Notes under the pieces: model-generated
What the model saw: only the letters and a program-made list of their open reading frames with translations
Database searches by the model: none
Told to the model about the DNA's origin: nothing
Shown here: in pieces, positions 43,674 to 52,174 of the stretch
How positions within the stretch are numbered: the stretch's first letter is position 1
How the letters are laid out: each line of letters starts with the position of its first letter
Program-made: the position numbers and the translations under genes
From: JAWKIW01 sp046331175
GTDB lineage: Bacteria; Actinomycetota; Acidimicrobiia; Acidimicrobiales; Acidimicrobilacustridaceae
DNA: 64,000 bases
Direction: 5' to 3'
NCBI GenBank assembly: GCA_046331175.1
Contig: JAXLRI010000003.1
Span: 558,001-622,000 of the forward strand

Positions 43674-44714
43674 ATGGCGAACACCCTCCACGTCGCCGCC
43701 GACCACCACGACGACGCCAGGCCCGGCGACGCCGGCTACGACGCCTTCCGCGACCTGTGGGGTCGGCTGGCCCGCCCGTTCGACGTGGTCGCCACCGTGG
43801 CGGCGCTCACCGGCATCACCGGGCGCGACGTCGAGCGGCTGGTCGGCCTGGCGGTGTCCACCTCGGCCGAGGCCGAGCAGCTCCTCGACGCCTTCCCGCA
43901 CACCGTCCGCTCGCTGGCCACCTCGATGCAGACCCAGGCCGAGCGGTGCGTCGGCGAGGTGCGGGGACCGGTGCTGTGGTCAGAGACCATCTCGGCTCGC
44001 GCCGCCAGCTTCGGCAACCCCGACGTCTACATCTGCGCCACCCCATCGCGGGCCTACGACATCGAGGAGAACCAGGTCCTGGTGTGGGCCCTGCGTCGGG
44101 TCCGCGAGGCGGCCGATGCCGCCCTCGCCGACCAGTCCGTGGCCGTCGAGGATCGCCAGCTGCGCCGGGCCCGGCGCAACGGCGTCGACGCCGGCCGCTT
44201 CGCCGAGCACCCGTCCCTGGCCCGCGTCACCCGGCGGCTTCCCGGCCCCCGGGCGATCCGCAAGATCCGCACCGGCAAGAAGAAGCGGGCCTACGAGCCG
44301 GCGCTGCGCATGCTCGAGCGGCTGGCCGTCCCCCTGGGGGCCGACGACGTCCTCGCGCTGTGCGACGAGCGCACCCGCGCCCAGCACGCGCTCCTGATGG
44401 CCATCGTGCACGGCCTCGAGGCCCGCACCGAGAACCGCCTCCCCGAGTTCCGGATCGAGAAGGGCGCCCTCTACGGCGGGCCGTTGCAGTACCACCACGG
44501 CGGCACGCGCGGCGGGGTCCGCACGCTGTCGGGCATCGTCGTCGGCCCGCTGCTGGTCGACGTGCCCGACCGCCTCCACGACCCGTCTCGCGAGCGAGCC
44601 CAGGCGGCGCTCGAGGCCCGCGCCGGCCGGCGATCCGCGCTGGTGGTGATGGGGCCCGACGAGATCGACCTGGCGATCGACCAGGCCATCGGGCTGGCCC
44701 GCGGCCAGGGCTGA
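43674..44714 (+). CDS. Possible McrC/DUF2357-like partner of the AAA+ ATPase
   Basis: 346 aa, family not certain. PVLWSETISARAASFGNP followed by ATPSRAYDIEENQVLVWALRRV resembles the 'W..T......tP.r.y.t.EN..v...L' pattern of McrC and DUF2357 proteins that couple to McrB-type ATPases. Basic stretches (KIRTGKKKRAYEPALR) could bind nucleic acid. I see no PD-(D/E)xK nuclease motif, so cutting activity is not supported. ATG at 43674. It shares a transcript with the ATPase. Confidence 0.6.
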   Translation: MANTLHVAADHHDDARPGDAGYDAFRDLWGRLARPFDVVATVAALTGITGRDVERLVGLAVSTSAEAEQLLDAFPHTVRSLATSMQTQAERCVGEVRGPVLWSETISARAASFGNPDVYICATPSRAYDIEENQVLVWALRRVREAADAALADQSVAVEDRQLRRARRNGVDAGRFAEHPSLARVTRRLPGPRAIRKIRTGKKKRAYEPALRMLERLAVPLGADDVLALCDERTRAQHALLMAIVHGLEARTENRLPEFRIEKGALYGGPLQYHHGGTRGGVRTLSGIVVGPLLVDVPDRLHDPSRERAQAALEARAGRRSALVVMGPDEIDLAIDQAIGLARGQG

Positions 44715-44760
44715 GACGGGCGGGTCGGCGGTGGCGGGTCCGCCGCTGCGTCGGGCTCCC

Positions 44761-45423
44761 TCAGCCTCCCGCCGCCTCCTCGAAGGCGGCGCGCGACATC
44801 GGGACGACCTTGGCCATGCCGAACGTGACGTCGAGGGCGAGGCCCACCGAGGTCGGCGGGTCGAGGGCGCCGGCGGCCTGGGCGATGGCCGAGGCGAGCG
44901 CGGCGGCCACCACCTCGTGCCGGCTCCACCCGGCGTCGGCCGCGGCCGCGGCCGCGGCCACGACCAGCGGCCGCAGCTCGAACGCGACCCGCAGCGGGAG
45001 CACCCACGGGCGGTGGTCGTCGGGCAGGGCCACCGCCACCTCGCCCCAGGGCAGCGATCCCGCGGCCGCCGCGACCCGCGCGTAGCGCTCGCCCAGCTCG
45101 CCGAAGGCATCGGTGCCCACGACGTCGGGCACCAGCTGGTCGACCAGGACGCCGACGGTCGTCGTCGGGTGGAGGCCGGCGGCGTCGGTGGCGTCCCCGG
45201 TGAGCACCTGGTTGATGGCGTCGCCGAACACGCCGGCGCCGGGCGTCAGGTCGTTGGCCTCGATGTCGAACAGGTCGGCGTCGACCAGGGTGGCCTCGCC
45301 GGCCGCGGCCGCGAGCACGGTCAGGTAGTCCTCGACCCGGACGCCGCGCTCGTCCTGCACCAGCTGCAGGGCGGCGTCGCGGACCGCCAGCACGATGGGT
45401 TCGAGGTCGGTGGGCAGGGTCAT
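44761..45423 (-). CDS. Hypothetical protein
   Basis: 220 aa, not recognised. Ala/Val-rich and mainly helical, without a signal peptide or clear membrane segment (LEPIVLAVRDAALQLVQDERGVRVEDYLTVLAAAAGEATLVDADLFDIE). The C-terminal part (TSVGLALDVTFGMAKVVPMS) may form strands. ATG at 45423. It lies 6 nt after the sedolisin gene, so it is probably expressed with it. Confidence 0.65.
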   Translation of the reverse strand: MTLPTDLEPIVLAVRDAALQLVQDERGVRVEDYLTVLAAAAGEATLVDADLFDIEANDLTPGAGVFGDAINQVLTGDATDAAGLHPTTTVGVLVDQLVPDVVGTDAFGELGERYARVAAAAGSLPWGEVAVALPDDHRPWVLPLRVAFELRPLVVAAAAAAADAGWSRHEVVAAALASAIAQAAGALDPPTSVGLALDVTFGMAKVVPMSRAAFEEAAGG

Positions 45424-45429
45424 GGCCGC

Positions 45430-46968
45430 TCAGGCCGCCTTCGTCGTCGTGGTCGGGGCGCGGGTGGTGGAGGTGGTCGACGAGGTCGGTGGCCGTGTCG
45501 TGCTGGTGGTCGTCGACGTGGTCGTCGTCGACGGGGCGGCGGTGGTCGACGACGAGGTGGAGGTGGAGGACCCACTCGAGGTCGGGGTCGTCGACGCCGG
45601 CCCGACCAGCCCCGGCGCCGCCTGCAGCGCGCCGACGAGGGCGGCGAACTGCAGCGTGCCCCAGCCGCTCGCCTCGTCGTACCCTGCCCCGGCGGTGCAG
45701 CAGCCGAGGCCGTAGAGGTCGTTGGTGCCGCTGGTGACGTCGGTCAGCGCCGGGGACCCGGACCCGCCGAGGGCCCACAGCGCCTGGGCGATCGGCACCT
45801 GCACGTCGACGCCGGCGGCGCGCAGGGCGCTGCGCACCGATGCCAGGCCGCCGGCGGTCAGCGGCGAGGCCAGCGAGGTGCCGCCGTCGTTGAACCAGTC
45901 GGCCCCGCCCACGGCCACGATCTCTGCGCCCGGGGCCCCGGCCAGGCCGGCGACGTCGGGCACCCCGCGCGTGGTGCGCCCGGCGGCGGCCTGCCACGAC
46001 GGCGGGGTCAGCGGCTGGGTGGTGGCCGCTCCCCCGCCACCTCCGGCGCAGGGGCCGAGGAGCGACCCGGTGCCGCTGGACGACGCCGTGGTCGTGGTGG
46101 TCCCGCCGGACGCCTGGGCGTAGGTCTGGGCGTTCCACACCACGTCGACCGAGCTGTCGGGCAGCAGCTGCGTGCCGCCCACCGCCAGCACGTCGGGGTC
46201 GGCGGCCGGGTAGTTGACGTCGAGGAGGGTCGGCGCCGGGTTGGCGCAGGCGCCCTTGGGGGTGCAGGCGGTCGAGCCGGCATCACCGGCCGACGCCAGC
46301 ACCCACGTGCCGGCCGAGACCAGCGACGAGATGGCCGCCGACGTGGTGGAGACGCCCGTCGCCTTCGACAGGCAGGTGGCGTAGCTGTAGGTGACGATGT
46401 CGACGTGGCCGTAGGTGCCGGCGGCGATGGCCTGGGCCACGGCGCCGAAGCCCCCGGATCCCTCGACCACCAGCTGCAACGAGGCGAGGTTCGGCGCGCC
46501 GATCACCACCGACTGGACGTCGAGCGTCGGCTCGATGCCGGGGGCCGGCAGGGCACCACCCCCGAAGACCGACTGCTGCAGCGCCACGGTCACCCCGTAG
46601 CAGGCGGCGAAGCTCGCGAAGGCCCCGGCGTCGGCGGAGGCCTCGGCGACCACGACCACCGAGATCCCCTGCCCGCCGTGGCCGTCGGCGATGAGCGGCG
46701 ACAGCCCGTACCGATCGCGGATCCACGGCGCGCTGCCCCGCAGGGGCGAGGTCGCCGAACCGGTGCCCGGGCAGCCGCTGGCGGCCGGTGTGGTCGTGCC
46801 CGAGACGGCGTCGGCCTCGGCACGGTCACGCCCCGAGTGGGCCCGGGTGCTCGTCGATGCCGCCTCGGGCGCCGACGGCGAGCAGGCCGCGACCCCGAGG
46901 AGGACGACGAAGGTGAGCATCAGGGCCGCGGTGCGCACACACCGGGAGGGGCTGGGTCCGTGCGCCAC
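45430..46968 (-). CDS. Sedolisin (S53) family lipoprotein with Ser/Thr-rich tail
   Basis: 512 aa. A signal peptide ends in a lipobox (LLGVAAC, Cys29). The acid-protease residues are Glu146 and Asp150 (IEPTLDVQ), Asp229 (ASAGDAG) and Ser365 (DGGTSLASP). The region between 290 and 335 is rich in Thr, Ser, Gly. The last 60 residues are almost only Ser, Thr, Pro and Ala, a likely glycosylated or surface-spanning stalk. The usual large pro-domain of sedolisins is short. GTG at 46968 is the start. Sedolisins act at low pH. Confidence 0.82.
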   Translation of the reverse strand: MAHGPSPSRCVRTAALMLTFVVLLGVAACSPSAPEAASTSTRAHSGRDRAEADAVSGTTTPAASGCPGTGSATSPLRGSAPWIRDRYGLSPLIADGHGGQGISVVVVAEASADAGAFASFAACYGVTVALQQSVFGGGALPAPGIEPTLDVQSVVIGAPNLASLQLVVEGSGGFGAVAQAIAAGTYGHVDIVTYSYATCLSKATGVSTTSAAISSLVSAGTWVLASAGDAGSTACTPKGACANPAPTLLDVNYPAADPDVLAVGGTQLLPDSSVDVVWNAQTYAQASGGTTTTTASSSGTGSLLGPCAGGGGGAATTQPLTPPSWQAAAGRTTRGVPDVAGLAGAPGAEIVAVGGADWFNDGGTSLASPLTAGGLASVRSALRAAGVDVQVPIAQALWALGGSGSPALTDVTSGTNDLYGLGCCTAGAGYDEASGWGTLQFAALVGALQAAPGLVGPASTTPTSSGSSTSTSSSTTAAPSTTTTSTTTSTTRPPTSSTTSTTRAPTTTTKAA

Positions 46969-47048
46969 GTCGTCGCTTGTACCACGGCACCGGTCACCCG
47001 GCCCATGGGCCGACGGGCTCAGCGCCGGGGCGCGGTCGCCCACCGACC

Positions 47049-48896
47049 TCAGCGCTTCGACAGGCGCCGGCGCTCGGGTTCGGTGAGGAGCCGCTTGCGG
47101 ATGCGCAGCGCCTCGGGGGTGACCTCGACCAGCTCGTCGTCGGCGATCCACTCGAGGGCGCCCTCGAGCGTGAGGTCGCGCGGCGGGGTGAGCTTGATGG
47201 CCTCGTCGGCGCTGTGGGTGCGGATGTTCGTCTTCTGCTTCTCGCGCACCACGTTGACGACCATGTCGTCGGCCCGGGCGTTCTCGCCGACGATCATGCC
47301 CTCGTACACCGTGACACCCGGACCCACGAACATCTCGCCCCGCTGCTGCAGGTTGTCGAGGGCGTACCCCGTGGTGGCGCCGGCCCGGTCGGCGATCATG
47401 GCGCCGCCCTTGCGCGAAGGGAGGTCGCCGACCCACGGCACCCAGCCCGCGTGGTGCTGGTGCATGATCGCCGTGCCGCGGGTGACGGTGAGCAGCTGGG
47501 AGCGGAAGCCGATGAGGCCACGTGAGGGCGCCTCGAGCCGGACGATCGTGCGGCCGGTGTCGCCTGGACGCAGGTCGGTGACCTTGCCCTTGCGGGGGGC
47601 GAGCGCCTGGGTGACGGCGCCCACGTGCTCGTCGGGCACGTCGACGATGGCCTCCTCGATCGGCTCGTGGCGCTTGCCGTCGATCTCGCGGACGACCACC
47701 TCGGGCCGGCTCACCTGCAGCTCGTAGCCCTCGCGGCGCATGCTCTCGATGAGCACGGCCAGCTGGAGCTCGCCCCGCCCGGCGACCTCGATGATGTCGG
47801 GCGACTCGGTGTCGTGGAGCCGGATGGACACGTTGCCGAGGACCTCGCGCTCGAGGCGCTCGCGGAGGTGCCGGGAGGTGAGGTACTTGCCCTCCTGGCC
47901 AGCCAGCGGGGAGGTGTTGACGCCGAACGTCATGCGCAGGACGGGTTCGTCGACCTCGAGGCGGGGCAGGGGCTTGGGCGTGGCCGGATCGGCCACCGTG
48001 TCGCCGATCTCGACCTCGGGGAATCCGGCCAGGACGAACAGGTCGCCGGCGGCCCGCTCGTCCACCTCGGCTCGCTCGACGCCCTCGAAGCCGAGCAGCT
48101 GGGTGACCTTGCGCCGCACGACCATGGGGGCACCGCCGCCGACCTCGCCGACCAGCGAGTCGTCGTCGGACTCGGCCTCCTTGAGGAGCACCACCTGGTC
48201 GCCCCGGCGCAAGCGGCCCTGCACGACCCGCCCGATGGCCAGGCGGCCGAGGTACTCGGACGCGTCGAGGTTGGTGACCAGCGCCTGCAGCGGGGCGTCG
48301 GGATCGCCGGTGGCAGCGGGGACGGTGGCGATGATGGCGTCGAACAGGGCGGTCAGGTCGTCGTCGGGGCCGGGCACGTCGATGCCGGCCACGCTGCGCC
48401 CCTCGCGGGCCACCGCCGAGACGATGGGGAACTCGACGTGGTGCTCGGAGGCGTCGAGGTCGAAGAACAGCTCGTAGATCTCGTCGACCACCTCGGCGGC
48501 CCGGGCGTCGCCGCGGTCGACCTTGTTGACCACGACGACCACGGGCAGGTCGGCGGCCAGCGCCTTGGACAGCACGTAGCGGGTCTGGGGCAGCGGCCCC
48601 TCGGCGGCGTCGACGAGCAGCAGCACGCCGTCGACGAGAGCGAGGCCCCGCTCGACCTCGCCGCCGAAGTCGGCGTGGCCGGGGGTGTCGACGAGGTTGA
48701 TCCGCTCGCCCTGCCAGGTGACCGAGGCGGCCTTGGCGAGGATGGTGATGCCGCGCTCGCGCTCCTGGTCGTTGGAGTCGAGGACGCGGTCGACGACCTC
48801 GCCGTGGTCGCCGAAGGCGCCGGTGGCGCGCAGCATGGCGTCGACGAGGGTGGTCTTGCCGTGGTCGACGTGGGCGACGAGGGCGATGGTGCGCAA
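47049..48896 (-). CDS. typA: TypA/BipA translational GTPase
   Basis: 615 aa. G1 is AHVDHGKTT at residues 8-16; the switch regions RERGITILAKA and DTPGHADFGGEVER follow, then VVVNKVDR (G4). Domains EF-Tu-like II, III and V and the BipA C-terminal domain (FRSQLLTVTRGTAIMHQHH ... RKRLLTEPERRRL) complete it. TypA supports ribosome assembly at low temperature and under stress. The start is TTG at 48896 (LRTIALVAHVDHGK). The neighbouring sedolisin is read in the same direction. Confidence 0.94.
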   Translation of the reverse strand: MRTIALVAHVDHGKTTLVDAMLRATGAFGDHGEVVDRVLDSNDQERERGITILAKAASVTWQGERINLVDTPGHADFGGEVERGLALVDGVLLLVDAAEGPLPQTRYVLSKALAADLPVVVVVNKVDRGDARAAEVVDEIYELFFDLDASEHHVEFPIVSAVAREGRSVAGIDVPGPDDDLTALFDAIIATVPAATGDPDAPLQALVTNLDASEYLGRLAIGRVVQGRLRRGDQVVLLKEAESDDDSLVGEVGGGAPMVVRRKVTQLLGFEGVERAEVDERAAGDLFVLAGFPEVEIGDTVADPATPKPLPRLEVDEPVLRMTFGVNTSPLAGQEGKYLTSRHLRERLEREVLGNVSIRLHDTESPDIIEVAGRGELQLAVLIESMRREGYELQVSRPEVVVREIDGKRHEPIEEAIVDVPDEHVGAVTQALAPRKGKVTDLRPGDTGRTIVRLEAPSRGLIGFRSQLLTVTRGTAIMHQHHAGWVPWVGDLPSRKGGAMIADRAGATTGYALDNLQQRGEMFVGPGVTVYEGMIVGENARADDMVVNVVREKQKTNIRTHSADEAIKLTPPRDLTLEGALEWIADDELVEVTPEALRIRKRLLTEPERRRLSKR

Positions 48897-48989
48897 CGCA
48901 GGTGTCCGATCGGGGGCGCGCGTCGCGGGCGGCGACGAGGGGGAGGGTGGGGCTGCGGGTGCCCGTCGGCGCCCGGGGTCAGCAGCGGA

Positions 48990-49172
48990 TCAGTCGTCCT
49001 CGGTGCCGTCGTCGTGCAGGCACCACGACGCGTGCTCGGCACCGGGCTCGGCCCCGCACTCGGGACACGGCTCGTCACTGCGCTCTTCGAAGATGGCGTC
49101 GATGTCGAGGTCGCCGTCCGAGCGCTTGAGCGCCCGGGCCTCCTCGAATCGACGATGTCGCCCCTTTTTCAC
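48990..49172 (-). CDS. Small zinc-ribbon-like protein
   Basis: 60 aa from GTG at 49172 (VKKGRHRRFEEARALKR), or 75 aa from ATG at 49217. A basic helical start is followed by an acidic linker, then CPECGAEPGAEHASWC, which could hold one zinc with a nearby His. The C-terminus is acidic (DDGTEDD). Small proteins with this architecture occur in actinobacteria; function unknown. It is 93 nt upstream of typA on the same strand. Confidence 0.6.
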   Translation of the reverse strand: MKKGRHRRFEEARALKRSDGDLDIDAIFEERSDEPCPECGAEPGAEHASWCLHDDGTEDD

Positions 49173-49349
49173 GGGCCGAACTCCCGGTGCCGATCCGCTG
49201 AAACGTCCGGTCAGCATAGCCGTTGCACCTCCGACCGTGACAATTGGACCCGTTCGTGCACTCTCGGTGTCCATCAGCGCACGACGGCAACCCCCATGAC
49301 GCCCGGTGACCCCTCCGGGTGGTCCGGCGCCCACCGCTAGGCTGCGCCG

Positions 49350-50942
49350 GTGCCCGACCCCGCCACCACCAGCGCCTCGACCGATCCGACGCCGCGCCCG
49401 TGGTGGCACGACGCCGTCGGCTACCAGATCTACCCCCGGTCCTTCGCCGGCACGACGGGATCGGGCGTCGGCGACCTCGAAGGCATCCGCCAGCACCTCG
49501 ACCACCTCGTGTGGCTCGGCGTCGACGCCGTGTGGATCTCGCCCTTCTACCGCTCTCCGATGGCCGACTACGGCTACGACGTGGCCGACTTCTGCGACGT
49601 CGATCCGATGTTCGGCGACCTCGCCGCCTTCGACCGGCTGCTCGCCGAGGCCCACGAGCGCGGCCTGCGCGTCATCGTCGACTGGGTGCCCAACCACACG
49701 TCGGAGGCCCACCCCTGGTTCGTGGCGGCCCGGTCGTCGCGCGACGACCCCAAGCGCGACTGGTACGTGTGGCGCGACACCCCGGCCGACGGCTCCCCGC
49801 CCAACAACTGGGTGGCCTCGTTCACCTACGACTCGGCGTGGGAGCCCGATCCGGCCACCGGGCAGTCGTACCTGCACCTGTTCCTGAAGGAGCAGCCCGA
49901 CCTCAACTGGGCCAACCCCGAGGTCGAGGCGGCCATGCACGACACGCTGCGCTTCTGGCTCGACCGCGGCGTCGACGGCTTCCGGATGGACGTCATCCAC
50001 CTCATCGGCAAGGACCCCGAGCTCGCCGACGACCCCGAGGACCTCGCCGGCCTCAGCCACGTGGTGCTGAACGACCGGCCCGAGACCCACGCCCTGCTCC
50101 GGCGCATCCGCACGTTGATCGACGGCTACCCCGGCGACCGGATGTCCATCGGCGAGGTGTACCTGCTCGACACCGAGCGGGTCGCCACCTACCTCGGCCA
50201 GGGCGACGAGCTGCACCTGGCCTTCAACTTCCCGCCCCTGTACGCGCCCTGGTCGGCCACGGCGTGGCGGCAGCAGATCGAGACCACCTACGGCACCCAC
50301 GACCGCATCGGCGCCTGGCCCACCTGGGTGCTGTCCAACCACGACAACCGGCGGCACCGGACCCGCTACGGCGGCTCCGAGGCGCGGGCCCGCGCCGCCG
50401 CCGTCCTGCTGCTCGGGTTGCGGGGCACGCCATTCCTCTACGCCGGTGAGGAGCTGGGCCTCGAGGACGCGGTGGTGCCCGCCGACCGGGTGCTCGACCC
50501 GGGTGGCCGCGACGGCTGCCGGGCCCCGATCCCCTGGGACGGCTCCCCCGGCCATGGCTGGCCCACCGCCGACCCCTGGCTCCCGTTCCCGCCCGAGGCC
50601 GAGGTCCGCAACGTCGAGCACCAGCGAGCCGACGAGGGGTCGATCCTGCACCTCTACCGCCGGCTGCTCGCCGCCCGCCGGGCGTCGGCGTCGCTGCGCC
50701 ACGGCGACCTCCGGCTCCTCCCCGCCGATCCGGCCGCGCCCGACCTCCTCGGGTTCGTCCGGACCGCCGACGGCGACGACCCGCGCACCGTCCTCGTGGC
50801 CTTCGGCGACGACCCCAGCGAGGTCGCCGGCATCGAGGGCACGGTCGAGCTGGCCAGTGACGGTCGTGGCGAGGGCGGGCCGTTCGACGGGCGGGTCGCG
50901 GCCGGCACCGCCGTGGTCGTGCGCCACGACGCGCGGCCGTGA
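49350..50942 (+). CDS. GH13 alpha-glucosidase (oligo-1,6-glucosidase / trehalose-type hydrolase)
   Basis: 530 aa. YQIYPRSFAGTTGSGVGDLEGI is the start of the barrel; the four GH13 regions are VIVDWVPNHTSEAHPWF, DGFRMDVIH (nucleophile Asp214), SIGEVYLL (acid Glu269) and LSNHDNRR (Asp332). The closest layout is GH13 subfamilies of oligo-1,6- and alpha-glucosidase. No signal peptide, so it acts in the cytosol on imported or internal oligosaccharides. GTG at 49350. Confidence 0.92.
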   Translation: MPDPATTSASTDPTPRPWWHDAVGYQIYPRSFAGTTGSGVGDLEGIRQHLDHLVWLGVDAVWISPFYRSPMADYGYDVADFCDVDPMFGDLAAFDRLLAEAHERGLRVIVDWVPNHTSEAHPWFVAARSSRDDPKRDWYVWRDTPADGSPPNNWVASFTYDSAWEPDPATGQSYLHLFLKEQPDLNWANPEVEAAMHDTLRFWLDRGVDGFRMDVIHLIGKDPELADDPEDLAGLSHVVLNDRPETHALLRRIRTLIDGYPGDRMSIGEVYLLDTERVATYLGQGDELHLAFNFPPLYAPWSATAWRQQIETTYGTHDRIGAWPTWVLSNHDNRRHRTRYGGSEARARAAAVLLLGLRGTPFLYAGEELGLEDAVVPADRVLDPGGRDGCRAPIPWDGSPGHGWPTADPWLPFPPEAEVRNVEHQRADEGSILHLYRRLLAARRASASLRHGDLRLLPADPAAPDLLGFVRTADGDDPRTVLVAFGDDPSEVAGIEGTVELASDGRGEGGPFDGRVAAGTAVVVRHDARP

Positions 50943-51011
50943 CGGCCCCCGCGCGATGACGCCGTCCGGTCTGGGCCCGCTCGTCACCTTCGGCCGCCGG
51001 GCACCGGCGCC

Positions 51012-51833
51012 GTGATCCCGCTCCCGGCCCTGGTGGCCCTGGCGGCGGCCACCGCCGGCATCGGCGCGCTCGGCGGGCTCGGCGGTGCCGTGTTCCTCGT
51101 GCCCCTGCTGGTGCTGTTGGGGATGGACCCGCGCGAGGCGGCGCCGCTCGGCATCTTGTCGGTGGCCGCCGGGTCGCTCGCCGCCGCTCCCCGCCAGCTG
51201 CGTGCCGGCCTCGTCCACCACCGCCTGGGCGTCACCCTCGAGATCCCGTCGAGCGCCGGCGCCATCATCGGCGCCGTGGTCGGTGGCGTGATCGCCCGGT
51301 CGGTCCTCAGCCGCCTGCTGGCGCTGGTCGCCCTGGCCGCCGCGCTCGCATCGGGCCGGCGCAAGGGGCTCCGCAACAAGCCCTCGGCCGCCTTCGTGGA
51401 GGAGGAGCCGGGTGAGTGGCCGGGCACGCTGGCCGGCGCCTACCAGCTGGACGAGGACGTGGTCCCGTACCACGCCCAGCGGGTCCCGGCCGGGCTGCTG
51501 GCCATGGCCGGGGCCGGGTTCGTGTCGGGGATCGCCGGCGTGGGGGGCGGGTTCATCAAGACGCCCACCATGTCCGAGATCATGCACGTGCCCGTCCGCG
51601 TGGCGGCGGCCACCACCACCTTCACCGTGGCCATCACCGCCGCCGCCAGCCTGGTCGTCTACGGCGGGCAGGGCCGCATCGAGTTCCGCCACGGCGCCGC
51701 GGTCGTCGTGGGGGGCCTCCTGGGCGGCACGTTCGGCTCGTGGCTCCAGACCCGCCTGCACCCCCAGCGCATCCGCCTCGTCATCACCGGCGCCCTCGTC
51801 GTGGTGGCGCTCCTGCTCGGGATCAAGGGATGA
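51012..51833 (+). CDS. TauE/SafE family sulfite/sulfonate exporter-like protein
   Basis: 273 aa, about eight membrane helices. GALGGLGGAVFLVPLLVLLGMDPREAAPLGILSVAAGSL and FVSGIAGVGGGFIKTPTMSEIMHVPVRVAAATTTFTVAIT are the two-fold pseudo-repeat with the 'GGGF..P' motif. Family members export sulfite, sulfoacetate or related anions. GTG at 51012. Its stop overlaps the next gene by 4 nt (ATGA), so the two act together. Confidence 0.88.
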   Translation: MIPLPALVALAAATAGIGALGGLGGAVFLVPLLVLLGMDPREAAPLGILSVAAGSLAAAPRQLRAGLVHHRLGVTLEIPSSAGAIIGAVVGGVIARSVLSRLLALVALAAALASGRRKGLRNKPSAAFVEEEPGEWPGTLAGAYQLDEDVVPYHAQRVPAGLLAMAGAGFVSGIAGVGGGFIKTPTMSEIMHVPVRVAAATTTFTVAITAAASLVVYGGQGRIEFRHGAAVVVGGLLGGTFGSWLQTRLHPQRIRLVITGALVVVALLLGIKG

Positions 51834-52153
51834 GCGGACCGACCGGGCCGACCGGGCCGACCGGGCCGAGCGGGCCGCCGCCGAACCCCAACCAGGGTCG
51901 CCAGCGGCTGCTCGTGGCGTTCCTGCAGGCCGCGCTCGGCCTCGTCGCCGCGCTCGGCGTCGCCGCCCTCGTCGTGCCCGAGTCGATCCACCACGCCCTG
52001 GCGGTGGCGATGGTGGTCGTGCTCGTGGCCGTGCCCATCATCCGGGTGGTGTGGCTCGTGCTGCGCTGGATCCGCCGGCGCGACTGGCGGTTCGTGGCCG
52101 CCGGCACCGGCCTCCTCACCGTGCTGGCGGTCGGGCTCATCCTGGCCCACTGA
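51830..52153 (+). CDS. Small membrane protein with collagen-like start, partner of TauE/SafE
   Basis: 107 aa. The first 18 residues are SGPTGPTGPTGPSGPP, a short Gly-x-y run encoded by a tandem 9-bp repeat. Three membrane helices follow (about 27-47, 52-72, 87-106). The layout resembles DUF1634 proteins found next to TauE/SafE genes. ATG at 51830 overlaps the upstream stop by 4 nt. Converges with RNase D. Confidence 0.8.
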   Translation: MSGPTGPTGPTGPSGPPPNPNQGRQRLLVAFLQAALGLVAALGVAALVVPESIHHALAVAMVVVLVAVPIIRVVWLVLRWIRRRDWRFVAAGTGLLTVLAVGLILAH

Positions 52154-52174
52154 CCGCTGGGTGCCGGCCCGCGC

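Noticed and set aside
43674..44714. McrC-type restriction nuclease
   Set aside because: No PD-(D/E)xK motif could be found; only the W..T / EN pattern supports a link with McrC/DUF2357.
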